Positions 8,546-18,291 of a DNA stretch of 64,000 nt are shown in pieces. The stretch is taken from positions 62,001-126,000 of the forward strand of contig NZ_JANJZK010000003.1 of assembly GCF_024623185.1 (NCBI RefSeq). The letters are read 5' to 3'. The notes under the pieces were generated by a model. The model was not told where the DNA came from. It made no database searches and saw only the letters and a list, made by a program, of their open reading frames with translations. Made by a program: the position numbers and the translations under genes. Numbering within the stretch: position 1 is the stretch's first letter; each line of letters opens with the position of its first letter. Origin of the DNA: Anaerofustis stercorihominis. GTDB lineage: Bacteria; Bacillota; Clostridia; Eubacteriales; Anaerofustaceae.

Positions 8546-9121
8546 TTGAAAGTATTACTTCATACATGTTGTGCGCCCTGTTCCATTATGTGCATTGAAA
8601 CACTCAGAAAAGAAAACATAGAACCCACATGCTTTTGGTATAATCCCAATATACATCCATTTCAGGAATATAAAAAGAGAAAAAAGACACTGATCGATTA
8701 TACTAATGAAATAGATGTTAAATTAATAATTGAAAATGAATACGGGCTTAGAGAATTCATAGATAATATTTATCCAAACTTTGATAACAGATGCGGTGTA
8801 TGCTATAATATGAGGCTTTTCGAAACTGCAAAATACGCAAAAGAAAACGGGTTTGACGCATTTACTACGACTCTTTTAATAAGCCCCTATCAAGATCATG
8901 ATTTAATGTGTATGATTGCAAAAGCTGCCGGCAAAAAATACGATATTGAATTCTTATATAGAGATTTCAGACTATATTTCAACGAAGGACAGGAAAAAGC
9001 TATAGCATTAAATCTTTACAGACAAAATTACTGCGGCTGTATTTTCAGTGAAGAAGAAAGATTTTCAAAAAAAAGAAGAAAAGAAATCATAAATAAACAA
9101 AAAGAAAAAGAACTTCAATAA
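8546..9121 (+). CDS. queH: Epoxyqueuosine reductase QueH
   Basis: QueH reduces epoxyqueuosine to queuosine, the last step of the tRNA queuosine pathway; it replaces QueG in many anaerobes. The 191-residue protein has HTCCAPCS at residues 6-13, RCGVCYNMR in the middle and YCGC near the C-terminus, the cysteine pattern of the family that binds an iron-sulphur cluster and a second metal. The start is set at TTG 8546 because AGGAG (8534-8538) is correctly spaced for it. The ATG at 8531 overlaps that site and would add five residues. It stands alone; no other queuosine gene is in the window. Confidence 0.9.
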   Translation: MKVLLHTCCAPCSIMCIETLRKENIEPTCFWYNPNIHPFQEYKKRKKTLIDYTNEIDVKLIIENEYGLREFIDNIYPNFDNRCGVCYNMRLFETAKYAKENGFDAFTTTLLISPYQDHDLMCMIAKAAGKKYDIEFLYRDFRLYFNEGQEKAIALNLYRQNYCGCIFSEEERFSKKRRKEIINKQKEKELQ

Positions 9122-9132
9122 TGAAGTTCTTT
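9107..9132. terminator. Bidirectional terminator between queH and kdpE
   Basis: AAAGAACTTCA (9107-9117) pairs with TGAAGTTCTTT (9122-9132). It lies across the convergent ends of queH and kdpE. Confidence 0.85.
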
Positions 9133-9841
9133 ATTTGTTTCCTATTCTAAGCATTCTATATCCAACACCAATATGAGTCTGTATATAAATAGGATGTTCA
9201 CTATCCTCTTCTATCTTTTTTCTAAGCGTTGCCATATATACTCTAAGAGAGGCAACATCACTATCAAAAGCTGTACCCCATATTTCGTTCAAAATATATT
9301 TGTGAGTAAGGACCTTGCCAACGTTTTTACTGAGTAAACAAATCAATTTATATTCATTAGGAGTTAAATGCACTTCTTTGTCATCTACAAAAACACATCC
9401 GCTTTCATAGTCTATTTTAAGTCCCCCGTTAGTAAATATAGGACTTGCATTTTTATTATAATTACTATTTTGATAATCAAGTCTTCTAAATGCAACCCTA
9501 AGTCTGGCTAAAAGTTCATCTACGCTGAAAGGTTTTGTTAGATAATCATCTGCGCCGGCATCTAAGGCATCTATTTTATCTTTATCTTCACTCCTTGCAC
9601 TGACTACAATTATTGGCACATTAGACCAGCCTCTGATCTTTCTTATTATATCAACACCATCCATATCAGGAAGTCCTAAATCCAATAATATTACATCAGG
9701 TTTTCTGCTGATTGCTTCATCCAGTGCCTGTTTCCCATTCTTGGCAGTATGAAATTTATAATCCTTACTTTCTAAAGTCGTGGATATCAAATTTTTTACT
9801 GCATTATCATCTTCTACGACTAATATTAATCTATTATTCAT
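9131..9841 (-). CDS. kdpE: KdpE response regulator
   Basis: A 236-residue OmpR/PhoB-family regulator that activates the kdp potassium-uptake operon. The receiver domain (about 1-120) has acidic D11/D12, phospho-acceptor D54 in ILLDLGLPD, and K103 in LTKPF; the winged-helix DNA-binding domain follows (about 138-232). Its start overlaps the end of kdpD by 8 bp, so the two are translationally coupled. It is the last gene of the kdp operon. Assignment as KdpE rests on the partner kinase and operon as well as on sequence. Confidence 0.95.
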   Translation of the reverse strand: MNNRLILVVEDDNAVKNLISTTLESKDYKFHTAKNGKQALDEAISRKPDVILLDLGLPDMDGVDIIRKIRGWSNVPIIVVSARSEDKDKIDALDAGADDYLTKPFSVDELLARLRVAFRRLDYQNSNYNKNASPIFTNGGLKIDYESGCVFVDDKEVHLTPNEYKLICLLSKNVGKVLTHKYILNEIWGTAFDSDVASLRVYMATLRKKIEEDSEHPIYIQTHIGVGYRMLRIGNK

Positions 9842-12524
9842 ATAGTGTAACCTCCTGTGCTCTTAATGAAAATGTAAATATAGTACCCTTTGGAGTATTA
9901 TCTTTAACCGTAAGTTCTCCGCCATGCGCATTTATTATAGTTTTACATAGATATAACCCAAGCCCCAATCCCCTTCTGCTATCGGCGATATTACCACCTG
10001 TATAAAACATTTTAAATAAATTCTTTTTCCCCTCTTCACTTATACCATCTCCATTATCCATTATACTTGTATATACATATCCATTTTTCTTTTTAACTCT
10101 AATTATTATATCCGAACCCGCTTTAGTATATTTTATTGCGTTATCTACTATATTTATTATAACTTGCATAATTAGTCTGGAATCCATTTTTGCCATTAAC
10201 AGTTCATCATCATTTTCTACTTTAATATTATGCTCCACACTTTTTCTATTGATATGTTTAAGTGATTCTAAAATAACTTCATTTATAAGTTCAGGCTCTA
10301 TATTTAAATTCATACTTCCGTCTTCTATCCTTGTAACAGAAAGAAGATTTTCTACAAGGTTGATGAGCCACATGGAGTCATCATACATATCTTCGTATAA
10401 TGCATGTTTTTTGTTTTCATCAATACTATCAAAATCCTTTAATAAGACAGAAGCATTTCCGGAAATACTTGTAAGAGGAGTCCTTAAATCATGAGATATG
10501 GAACGAAGTAAGTTAGCTCGAAGCTTTTCCTGTTTTGCTTCTAATAATGTTTTTTCATTCTTTTCTTCTAAATAATTATTTTCCAAAATAGAACCGCATT
10601 CATTTACCATTGAAATAAGTAAGCTTCTGTCAAACATGCTAAATTCTTCATCATTATCTATTTTAACTCCTACGACCCCATAAATACCCTCTTTGCCTCT
10701 TATTGAAAGATAATAGCACTTAGATCCATTTAATGTATTAGTGGACACCCCGGCATGTTTGTTATTTTTATACACCCAAAGAGCAACTGCCTGCTCATTG
10801 GCATTAATATATTCTTTTATATCTTCATTTATATCGGCTTTAAATATACGGGGTTCCAACAACCTATCATGTATAGACAAATAAATAATGGTAGTTTTAT
10901 CAAGTAGTTTTAAAATTTGCTTTCCGGTTTCTTCTATTATATCTTCTTTGTTTTTCGCCTGCTGCAGTCTCTGATTCGTTTCCAACAAAACTTTCGTTCT
11001 ATAGGCAACTCTTGCAGACTGTTTCGCCTGCTCCTTTATTTTTGATGTAAGTGTACCTGTGACAAAAGCAGCAATGAACATTATTAGAAAAGTTACAGGA
11101 TAACCTTTATCATATGCATCCAATGTAAATCTTGGTACCGTGAAGAAAAAATTAAATATTAAGACACTGAGTAAAGAAGATACAATCGGATATATTTTTT
11201 TAGGCGTTAATACCGCAGTCCCGAGAACACCTAAAATATAAACAGTTATTATATTTGCTTCACTAAACCCTAAAGAATAAAAAATAAATCCCGCTGCAGT
11301 ACATAAAAATAAAATAGCAATAGATTTAATAGTATCCATAAAATTAATACTTACTTCCTCTTTATCAATGATATTTTTGATATTTCTACTATTTTTAACA
11401 TCACTGTCGGGAATGATATATATATCTAAATTGGGATAAATCGAAGATAATTTATTTGCAAAAGAAGAATTTGAAGAGAAAAGTCCCCTTTTATTTCCGC
11501 TTCTTCCGATAACTATCTTCGATACATTTGACAGCCTTGCAAATTCAGCAATTTGGAAAACTATATCATCTCCGTAAACCGTAGTTATATTTGCCCCGAG
11601 CTGTTCCGCCAATTTGAAATTCTCGTTAAGCCTTTTTTCATCTTCCTCGGATATTTCTTTATCATCTGAAGTTTCAACATATAATGCAGTAAAAGTACCT
11701 TTAAAAGCATCTGCCATACGTGAGGCAGTCCTGATTACTTTTTTATTGCTTGGAGAAGCAGATAAACATATCAATATATGTTCATTTGAGGGAGATGAAT
11801 TCTTTGTAGGATTTTTTATCTTTTCAGATATTTTATTTACCCTATCGGCACATCTCCTTAAAGCAATTTCTCTTAGTGCGGTAAGATTATCGACAGTAAA
11901 AAAATTATCAAGTGCGGTTACTGCTCTATCCCTTCTATAAATTTTACCTTTATTAAGCCTATCTATTAGATCCTCAGGTTCAATATCCACAAGCTCTACC
12001 TGGTAAGCAAGGTCAAAAATTCTATCCGGTATCCTTTCCCTTACTTCAATTCCGGTAATTGACTCAACTATATCATTAAGGCTTTCAATATGCTGTACAT
12101 TCACAGTCGTATACACATTTATCCCTGCATTAAGTAATTCTTCAATATCTTGATATCTTTTTACATGCCTAGAGCCCATGGCATTGGTATGTGCAAGCTC
12201 ATCCACAAGTATTATCTCAGGATTTCTTTTAAGGGCAGCATCCAAATCAAACTCTTTAAGGATAATACCATTATACTCTATTTTCTTATTATCCAAAGAT
12301 TCTATACCATTTGTAAGTGCCATTGTTTCAGGACGAGCATGCGGTTCGATATATCCGATCACTACATCATTACCATTATCAAAAGCTTTATGTGCAGCCT
12401 CAAGCATTGAGTACGTCTTACCTACACCTGCGGCATACCCAAAAAATATTTTTAATTTGCCGCAGTTACTATCTTTTTTTTCTGTTTTGATTTTCTCTAA
12501 AATTTTGTTCGGATCAGGTCTCAT
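9834..12524 (-). CDS. kdpD: KdpD sensor histidine kinase with c-di-AMP-type motif
   Basis: An 896-residue membrane kinase that senses potassium limitation or osmotic state and phosphorylates KdpE. Domains in order: KdpD N-terminal ATP-binding domain with Walker A GYAAGVGKT (29-37) and VDELAH (107-112), universal-stress-like domain (about 248-365), four membrane helices (DUF4118, about 395-490), GAF-like sensor, HisKA with SHDLRTPL (H678), and HATPase with DNGDGI and GLGLGL. In the stress-like domain SAS at 255-257 is followed exactly 20 residues later by FTALY (278-282). This is the SXS-X20-FTAXY motif reported for c-di-AMP binding by Staphylococcus aureus KdpD. It follows an unknown gene and a weak hairpin, and overlaps kdpE. 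Confidence 0.96.
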   Translation of the reverse strand: MRPDPNKILEKIKTEKKDSNCGKLKIFFGYAAGVGKTYSMLEAAHKAFDNGNDVVIGYIEPHARPETMALTNGIESLDNKKIEYNGIILKEFDLDAALKRNPEIILVDELAHTNAMGSRHVKRYQDIEELLNAGINVYTTVNVQHIESLNDIVESITGIEVRERIPDRIFDLAYQVELVDIEPEDLIDRLNKGKIYRRDRAVTALDNFFTVDNLTALREIALRRCADRVNKISEKIKNPTKNSSPSNEHILICLSASPSNKKVIRTASRMADAFKGTFTALYVETSDDKEISEEDEKRLNENFKLAEQLGANITTVYGDDIVFQIAEFARLSNVSKIVIGRSGNKRGLFSSNSSFANKLSSIYPNLDIYIIPDSDVKNSRNIKNIIDKEEVSINFMDTIKSIAILFLCTAAGFIFYSLGFSEANIITVYILGVLGTAVLTPKKIYPIVSSLLSVLIFNFFFTVPRFTLDAYDKGYPVTFLIMFIAAFVTGTLTSKIKEQAKQSARVAYRTKVLLETNQRLQQAKNKEDIIEETGKQILKLLDKTTIIYLSIHDRLLEPRIFKADINEDIKEYINANEQAVALWVYKNNKHAGVSTNTLNGSKCYYLSIRGKEGIYGVVGVKIDNDEEFSMFDRSLLISMVNECGSILENNYLEEKNEKTLLEAKQEKLRANLLRSISHDLRTPLTSISGNASVLLKDFDSIDENKKHALYEDMYDDSMWLINLVENLLSVTRIEDGSMNLNIEPELINEVILESLKHINRKSVEHNIKVENDDELLMAKMDSRLIMQVIINIVDNAIKYTKAGSDIIIRVKKKNGYVYTSIMDNGDGISEEGKKNLFKMFYTGGNIADSRRGLGLGLYLCKTIINAHGGELTVKDNTPKGTIFTFSLRAQEVTLYE

Positions 12525-12547
12525 AATTTTCTCCTAACAACATAAAC

Positions 12548-12575
12548 AGTGCTAATATATTTAAATATTAACACT
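12548..12575 (-). terminator. Weak hairpin between the unknown kdp-operon gene and kdpD
   Basis: Eleven base pairs, AGTGCTAATAT (12548-12558) with ATATTAACACT (12565-12575), but only GTTTAT follows on the transcribed side. It may cause partial termination or protect a processed end, lowering kdpDE relative to the transporter genes. Confidence 0.4.
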
Positions 12576-12583
12576 ATTTAATA

Positions 12584-13471
12584 TTACTTAAAAGTATTTA
12601 TCGGAAATAATATTTTTAAAAACAATTTTTCTGCACTATTATCAGATGAATAATCAAAGTATAATCTCTTATTATTTTTATCGATTATTTTAAAATTATT
12701 ATCATTATATTCTACGCTAATACGCAGATCACTAAGTGCAAGCCGAAGAGCAAGTTCCCATTCAAACAAAGAAAACAAACTATTCTCTTTATATCTTTCG
12801 AAAGCATAATCAAAATCAATAGGCGATAACTTATCTTTCAAAAAAAGTTTCCATAATTCTTTTCTTTGTTCTATACTAAGGGAATCAATAAAGGCTTCAT
12901 TTTCATATGGATTATCCAATTTTATGTACTTATAAAAAGTATTTTTATCTTCTTCATCCATATTATTAAACATATGTTCAGGGAACTTTGCTCTGTCAAC
13001 CGCAATATAACTTTTCCTATAATCAAGGTTATTAATGATTTGATAAAAACTATCCAGTAAATCTGAATTTATCACTTCTATTTTTACACAAATATCGGTC
13101 ATTTCAGCAAAATCCTTACCGGATACATTTTTTTTCATAAGTATAATTTTACTATCACTTAAATCATAATAAGATACAAGTGAAGCCGATTCATTATCAT
13201 TTATAATCCCATAAATCGATAAAGGATATTTGTTGGATATTAAACCGGCGCTTATACCAAATTCATCAAAGAAATTTTCAACTGCATAACAGGCCTTTTC
13301 ATAATATACCCATATAGAATTTTCTTTTTCTATTTTATATACCTTTGGGTTCATATTAAGCTCATATCCTAACATATAGATATAAACCATTAAAAGTGAT
13401 TCTTCATAAGAAGGTTTAATATCTTTGGAAATATTTACTTCTTCCTTATATGCAATGACTTTGTTATGCAT
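12584..13471 (-). CDS. Uncharacterised protein encoded inside the kdp operon
   Basis: A 295-residue acidic, apparently cytoplasmic protein with no signal peptide, no membrane segment and no motif I recognise. It has Asp/Glu/Asn-rich stretches and many Tyr and Phe residues. The gene has an excellent ribosome-binding site (AAAGGAGATTAG before the ATG), sits 13 bp after kdpC and is followed by kdpD, so it is very likely cotranscribed with the potassium system. The position suggests an accessory or regulatory role in Kdp function, but nothing in the sequence proves it. It could equally be an unrelated gene captured in the operon. Confidence 0.7.
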   Translation of the reverse strand: MHNKVIAYKEEVNISKDIKPSYEESLLMVYIYMLGYELNMNPKVYKIEKENSIWVYYEKACYAVENFFDEFGISAGLISNKYPLSIYGIINDNESASLVSYYDLSDSKIILMKKNVSGKDFAEMTDICVKIEVINSDLLDSFYQIINNLDYRKSYIAVDRAKFPEHMFNNMDEEDKNTFYKYIKLDNPYENEAFIDSLSIEQRKELWKLFLKDKLSPIDFDYAFERYKENSLFSLFEWELALRLALSDLRISVEYNDNNFKIIDKNNKRLYFDYSSDNSAEKLFLKILFPINTFK

Positions 13472-13484
13472 ATCTAATCTCCTT

Positions 13485-14081
13485 TTACTTTAATATACCA
13501 TCTAACATTAAGTTAACTTTTAGTACATTTACTCTTTTTTCTCCAAAAATACCGAGAAAACGTCCTTTTGTACATTTATCAATTATTGTTTTAACTTGTG
13601 ATTCACTCATATTATTATTTTTAGAAAGCCTTTTTACTTGATATTCTGCTGCTTTAGGAGATATTTCAGGGTCTAGACCGCTTCCCGAATTTGTTATTAA
13701 ATCGGGCGGAATAGGTGTATTCCCCATCTCTTTATGATTTGCTTTTATTTTTTCTACTCTTTCTTCTATAGTTTTTTCAAAATCATTACTTGCGGGAGTT
13801 ACATTTGAAGGACCGGAATAAAGAAGAGTATTTCCGTCTTTATCCTTAAATGTTGTCATATTTAAATTCATAACACGACCACACATATGATCTTCATCTT
13901 CATACTGCTGTGCCATAAATTCACTTCCGTATTTCACTCCGTTTACTTCAATTATACTTCCGTTAGCTTCATCATGAAATAAAACCTGACATATACCTGT
14001 CATAACAAAAGTATATATAAGTCCGCAAAGTATAGTAGTGATGACTACAAAAATTAGTGATCTTTTTATTGTACCTTTCAT
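13485..14081 (-). CDS. kdpC: Potassium-transporting ATPase subunit KdpC
   Basis: A 198-residue KdpC, the single-span subunit that stabilises the KdpFABC complex and raises its affinity for ATP. It has an N-terminal membrane helix (about residues 7-30) and an external domain with the family hallmarks PPDLITNSGSGLDPEISPKAA and a C-terminal VNVLKVNLMLD. It lies 14 bp after kdpB. The length is normal for the family. Confidence 0.97.
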   Translation of the reverse strand: MKGTIKRSLIFVVITTILCGLIYTFVMTGICQVLFHDEANGSIIEVNGVKYGSEFMAQQYEDEDHMCGRVMNLNMTTFKDKDGNTLLYSGPSNVTPASNDFEKTIEERVEKIKANHKEMGNTPIPPDLITNSGSGLDPEISPKAAEYQVKRLSKNNNMSESQVKTIIDKCTKGRFLGIFGEKRVNVLKVNLMLDGILK

Positions 14082-14095
14082 TAATCTTTTTCCTC

Positions 14096-16168
14096 CTATA
14101 CCAAACCTAGAGAAACGATGATTACATCAATTATCTTAATAAAGATAAATGGAGTGATAATACCACCGAGTCCGTAAACAAGTAAATTTCTGCTGAGAAG
14201 TTTTCCCGAAGACACTTCTCTGTATTTAACACCTTTTAAAGCAAGAGGTATCAATGCAACAATTATCAACGCATTGTATATAATTGCAGAGAAAACAGCT
14301 GAATTTGCACTGTGAAGTCCCATTATATTAAGTGTCTGTAATCCAGGATATAACCCTATGAACAATGCGGGTATAATAGCAAAGTATTTTGCAATATCAT
14401 TTGCTATACTGAATGTTGTAAGACTTCCTCTTGTCATTAATAACTGTTTACCTATCCTTACTACATCAATTAATTTTGTAGGTGAGGAATCCAAATCTAC
14501 CATATTACCTGCTTCTTTTGCAGCCTGAGTACCTGAATTCATTGCTACCGCAACATCCGCCTGTGCAAGTGCGGGAGCATCATTTGTACCGTCCCCTGTC
14601 ATAGCAACAAGATGACCTTTCCTTTGAAAATCTCTTATCATATCAAGTTTACCTTCAGGGGTAGCTTCTGCAAGGAAATCATCCACACCTGCTTCCGCAG
14701 CAATAGCAGCAGCGGTAAGAGGATTATCTCCGGTAATCATGATTGTCTTGATACCCATCTTTCTAAGGTCGGCAAATTTTTCTTTTACACCTTTTTTTAT
14801 GATATCTTTTAAGTGGATAACACCCAATACTTTATCATTTTTAGCGACAACAAGCGGTGTTCCGCCTTGGTTAGCTATTTTATTTACTGCCTCTTCGATT
14901 TCCGTATTAAAGTTACCGCCTCGTTCTTCAACATATTGTTTGATAGTATCAGCGGCACCCTTTCTTATTTCAATTCCGTCCATATTTACGCCGCTCATAC
15001 GAGTTTTAGCGGTAAAAGGAACGAATTCCATATTTAATTCTTCGAGGTTTCTTCCTCTGAGCCCAAACTTTTCTTTTGCTAATACTACTATACTTCTTCC
15101 TTCAGGAGTTTCATCCGCCAAAGACGAAAGCTGTGCAGCATCTGCAAGTTCTTTTATATCCACTCCACTTGCAGGAATAAAGGCATCTGCTTTTCTGTTC
15201 CCTAAAGTAATAGTTCCTGTCTTATCAAGCATCAATATATCCACATCACCTGCGGCTTCTATTGCTCTTCCGCTCATTGCAAGTACATTTGCACTATTAA
15301 GTCTGCTCATTCCCGCAATACCTATTGCAGAAAGAAGTGCACCAATAGTAGTTGGAGCCAAACAAACCAATAACGCAATAAGTGAGGTTATTGATGTTGG
15401 ATTTGCAACACCCTGTTGATTTGCTGAGAATAAAGAATATCCATATAGTGCCAATGTTACCAATATAAATATGATCGACAGTGCTACCAAGAATATTTCA
15501 AGAGCAATTTCATTAGGAGTCTTCTTTCTTGAAGCACCCTCAACCATTGCGATCATCTTATCCAAAAAGCTTTCGCCCTTTTCACTTGTTACTTTTACTA
15601 CTATCCAATCGGATATAACCGTAGTACCTCCGGTAACAGCACTTCTGTCAACTCCGCTTTCCCTTATGACCGGTGCAGATTCACCGGTTATGGCACTTTC
15701 ATCCACGGAAGCAGCACCATCTATAACTTCACCGTCAGCAGGAATTTGTTCTCCTGCTTTTACAATAACCATATCTCCTTTTTTGAGATTAGCTGAAGAA
15801 ACTTCGGTTATTTGATGCTTTTTATCTATAGATGGAATTTTATATGCCTTTACATCCTGCTTTGCGGCTCTGAGGGAATCAGCCTGAGCCTTCCCTCTGC
15901 CTTCCGCTATCGCTTCTGCAAAGTTGGCAAATAAAACCGTAAACCAAAGGATTAGAGCTATTCCAAGTATATATCCCTTTGGTGCATCTTGAATGCCAAA
16001 CAGAGCCGAAACAAACAAAATACTTGTAAGTATAGCCGATATGTATACAAGAAGCATTACCGGATTTTTGGCTTGTATTTTCGGAGAAAGTTTTATAAAA
16101 GAATCTTTTATGGCACGTAGAACCATATTTTTATCTTTTAAAGCGCTTGTATATTCATTATTTTTCAT
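14096..16168 (-). CDS. kdpB: Potassium-transporting P-type ATPase subunit KdpB
   Basis: A 690-residue P-type ATPase that powers K+ uptake through KdpA. It shows TGES at 161-164 in the actuator domain, the phosphorylation motif DKTGT with D315, the nucleotide-domain KGA stretch and [14 protein letters not shown] in the hinge. About seven membrane helices are visible. The TGES serine corresponds to the site of inhibitory phosphorylation described in Escherichia coli KdpB. It is the third gene of the operon, 22 bp after kdpA. Confidence 0.98.
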   Translation of the reverse strand: MKNNEYTSALKDKNMVLRAIKDSFIKLSPKIQAKNPVMLLVYISAILTSILFVSALFGIQDAPKGYILGIALILWFTVLFANFAEAIAEGRGKAQADSLRAAKQDVKAYKIPSIDKKHQITEVSSANLKKGDMVIVKAGEQIPADGEVIDGAASVDESAITGESAPVIRESGVDRSAVTGGTTVISDWIVVKVTSEKGESFLDKMIAMVEGASRKKTPNEIALEIFLVALSIIFILVTLALYGYSLFSANQQGVANPTSITSLIALLVCLAPTTIGALLSAIGIAGMSRLNSANVLAMSGRAIEAAGDVDILMLDKTGTITLGNRKADAFIPASGVDIKELADAAQLSSLADETPEGRSIVVLAKEKFGLRGRNLEELNMEFVPFTAKTRMSGVNMDGIEIRKGAADTIKQYVEERGGNFNTEIEEAVNKIANQGGTPLVVAKNDKVLGVIHLKDIIKKGVKEKFADLRKMGIKTIMITGDNPLTAAAIAAEAGVDDFLAEATPEGKLDMIRDFQRKGHLVAMTGDGTNDAPALAQADVAVAMNSGTQAAKEAGNMVDLDSSPTKLIDVVRIGKQLLMTRGSLTTFSIANDIAKYFAIIPALFIGLYPGLQTLNIMGLHSANSAVFSAIIYNALIIVALIPLALKGVKYREVSSGKLLSRNLLVYGLGGIITPFIFIKIIDVIIVSLGLV

Positions 16169-16190
16169 AATACTACTATAATCTCCTTTA

Positions 16191-17999
16191 CTATATAATC
16201 ATTTCAAAAAATTCTGCTATCGGTCCGAGAGCCAGTGCAGGGAAGAAACTTAAAGCTCCTACTATCAACACCATTAATACAAGTAAGAATACAAACATAG
16301 CATTTGATGTCGATAAAGTTCCTGCAGTTACAGCAATTTTCTTTTTCTTTGCAAGACTGCCTGCTATAGCAAGACATGCCGTCATTTGAACAAAACGAGC
16401 AAATAACATTACAAAACCTAAATTAACATTGAGGAACGGTGTATTTGCATTAAATCCGGCAAAAGCAGAACCATTGTTACCTCCGCATGAAGAAAAAGCA
16501 TAAATCACTTCACTAAGCCCATGAGCTCCAGCATTATTCAAACTATCAGCCGTTGACGGAAGTATAGTAGCCAGGAAGCTTCCTATAAGTATAGCTATAG
16601 GAGTAGCCAGACATACCAATACTGCCATTCTCATTTCAAAAGGCTCTATTTTCTTTCCCAAGAATTCGGGGGTTCTTCCGACCATAAGACCTGCCACAAA
16701 TACCGCTAAAATCGCAAAACCGAGCATTCCGTATAATCCGCATCCTACACCGCCAAATACTACTTCACCAAGCTGCATTTGAAGCATTGGTATCATTCCT
16801 CCTATAGGAGTATAGCTGTCATGCATGGAGTTTACAGAACCGTTCGATGCCGCTGTTGTCCAGCTAGCCCATGTAACAGATGAGGCAATACCGAACCTCG
16901 TTTCCTTACCTTCCATGTTACCGATTTGCCCATCAACTGATGTACTTACCGCAGGATTTGCAGTAAATGCAGGCGTAGAAGCATGTTCACTATAGGCAGT
17001 TATACCCATAAAACCAACTAATAATATAAACATTGCCATAAATATAGCAATACCTTGTTTTTTGTTTTTAATGTCTCTGCCAAAGGCAAAACACAATGCA
17101 ACAGGAATCAATAATAACGAAATCATTTCCAACATATTAGAGAAAGGCGTTGGGTTTTCGAGTGGGTGTGCAGAGTTAACTCCATAATATCCACCGCCGT
17201 TTGTTCCAAGCTGCTTTATTGCAACCTGACTCGCTGCCATACCTAAAGGAACGATTTGCTTTGTTACCACTTCAGCATCTTTTATCTGTTCACCATTAAC
17301 ATAAACTTTATTATCTTGAATTTTTGCATTCTCTATGATTTCACCTTCGGTAGTTATGGCTACAGGTTCAAGTAGGCTTACTTCTTCATGTCCTTTAAAT
17401 GTTTGTACAACACCTTGAGAAGCAATACCTATTGTTACAACTAATGAAAGCGGGATCAATACATATAAAATACTTCTTGTTACATCCACAAAGAAATTTC
17501 CTATACCTTTACTTTTAACTTTCATTAGTCCCCTTACCAAAGCGTATAGAACAGCCATACCTGTTGCGGCAGATGTAAAGTTTTGAACAGTTAAGCCCAA
17601 TGCTTGAGCTAAATAACTAAGCTGAGATTCACCGCTGTAAGCCTGCCAGTTTGTATTTGTAACGAAACTTGCTGCTGTATTAAATGATAGATCCCAGCTC
17701 ATACCACCGATACCTTCAGGATTTAAAGGCAAGAATTTTTGTGCACATTGAATTACAAATAAAAATATAAGTCCAAATGCACTGAATGCCAATGCACTTA
17801 TGGCATATTTCTTAAATCCCATTTCTTCATCTTTATTGATTTTTAAAATTTTATAAATGAAGTTTTCAACGGGAAGTATTATTTTTGATAAAAATACCGT
17901 TTCGCCATTCATTACTTTACTTATGTATTTTCCTAGAGGAATGGCTAAAACAACTAAAATTACCAAGTAAAATACATATTGCAAAATTGAATTACTCAT
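16191..17999 (-). CDS. kdpA: Potassium-transporting ATPase channel subunit KdpA
   Basis: A 602-residue polytopic membrane protein, the K+-selective channel-like subunit of KdpFABC. It has about ten membrane helices and filter-like segments including [26 protein letters not shown], and [15 protein letters not shown]. The external loop around residues 195-250 is longer than in some homologues. Its start overlaps the kdpF stop (TAATG), and its ribosome-binding site GGAGGTAGAG lies inside the last codons of kdpF, so the two are translationally coupled. Confidence 0.97.
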   Translation of the reverse strand: MSNSILQYVFYLVILVVLAIPLGKYISKVMNGETVFLSKIILPVENFIYKILKINKDEEMGFKKYAISALAFSAFGLIFLFVIQCAQKFLPLNPEGIGGMSWDLSFNTAASFVTNTNWQAYSGESQLSYLAQALGLTVQNFTSAATGMAVLYALVRGLMKVKSKGIGNFFVDVTRSILYVLIPLSLVVTIGIASQGVVQTFKGHEEVSLLEPVAITTEGEIIENAKIQDNKVYVNGEQIKDAEVVTKQIVPLGMAASQVAIKQLGTNGGGYYGVNSAHPLENPTPFSNMLEMISLLLIPVALCFAFGRDIKNKKQGIAIFMAMFILLVGFMGITAYSEHASTPAFTANPAVSTSVDGQIGNMEGKETRFGIASSVTWASWTTAASNGSVNSMHDSYTPIGGMIPMLQMQLGEVVFGGVGCGLYGMLGFAILAVFVAGLMVGRTPEFLGKKIEPFEMRMAVLVCLATPIAILIGSFLATILPSTADSLNNAGAHGLSEVIYAFSSCGGNNGSAFAGFNANTPFLNVNLGFVMLFARFVQMTACLAIAGSLAKKKKIAVTAGTLSTSNAMFVFLLVLMVLIVGALSFFPALALGPIAEFFEMII

Positions 18000-18085
18000 T
18001 ATTCTCTACCTCCCAAAAGTAAAACAGCGTAGTAAATAAGCATACCTACAGCTGCTAAACCGCTTATTACTATAAGAAATGTCAT
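17999..18085 (-). CDS. kdpF: KdpF small membrane subunit (28 residues)
   Basis: A 28-residue gene starting at ATG 18085 behind a GGAGGAC ribosome-binding site. The product begins MTFLIVISGLAAVGMLIYYA and ends GGRE; it is a single hydrophobic helix with a short polar tail, which is the form of KdpF. In Escherichia coli KdpF is a lipid-like stabiliser of the KdpABC complex. Its TAA stop overlaps the kdpA ATG by one base pair, the usual kdpF-kdpA arrangement. Size, position and coupling support the call; sequence conservation in such a short peptide is weak evidence by itself. Confidence 0.85.
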   Translation of the reverse strand: MTFLIVISGLAAVGMLIYYAVLLLGGRE

Positions 18086-18152
18086 TTTTATGTCCTCCTT
18101 TTAACAAGTTAAAGTCTATCACTTAGAGAATTAAAATGGTGTTAAGGGACAA

Positions 18153-18178
18153 GTAAAGAGTATTAAAATTGTATAAAG
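18153..18178 (-). promoter_or_regulatory. Candidate KdpE-binding site upstream of kdpF
   Basis: On the minus strand the segment reads TTTATAC, 11 bases, then TCTTTAC. This resembles the TTTATA/TTTACA-type T-rich site bound by Escherichia coli KdpE, and lies about 70 bp upstream of the kdpF start. No strong -35 box is visible downstream, as would fit an activator-dependent promoter. This is an inference from resemblance only. Confidence 0.35.
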
Positions 18179-18192
18179 ATTTACTATTAAAA

Positions 18193-18217
18193 AAGAAGCA
18201 GTATAAAACTACTTCTT
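18193..18217 (-). terminator. Hairpin with T run between the secreted protein gene and kdp
   Basis: On the minus strand AAGAAGTAGT (18217-18208) pairs, with one mismatch, with ACTGCTTCTT (18202-18193), followed by TTTT. It is either a second terminator for the upstream gene or an attenuator in the kdp leader; the sequence does not decide. Confidence 0.6.
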
Positions 18218-18257
18218 GAAGTTTCAAATATAAGTAATAAATTATTCATAAGTAGTA

Positions 18258-18287
18258 AAAAAGAGAAGTATATATACTTCTCTTTTT
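18258..18287 (-). terminator. Terminator of the secreted PPC-like protein gene
   Basis: A perfect 13-bp stem, AAAAAGAGAAGTA with TACTTCTCTTTTT, around TATA just beyond the stop codon, with T residues on the minus strand. Confidence 0.9.
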
Positions 18288-18291
18288 AAAT

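Noticed and set aside
14739-15419. A 226-codon open frame on the plus strand opposite kdpB
   Set aside because: It is the shadow of a long, well-conserved kdpB reading frame, has no ribosome-binding site and gives a low-complexity Ser/Ile/Pro-rich product.
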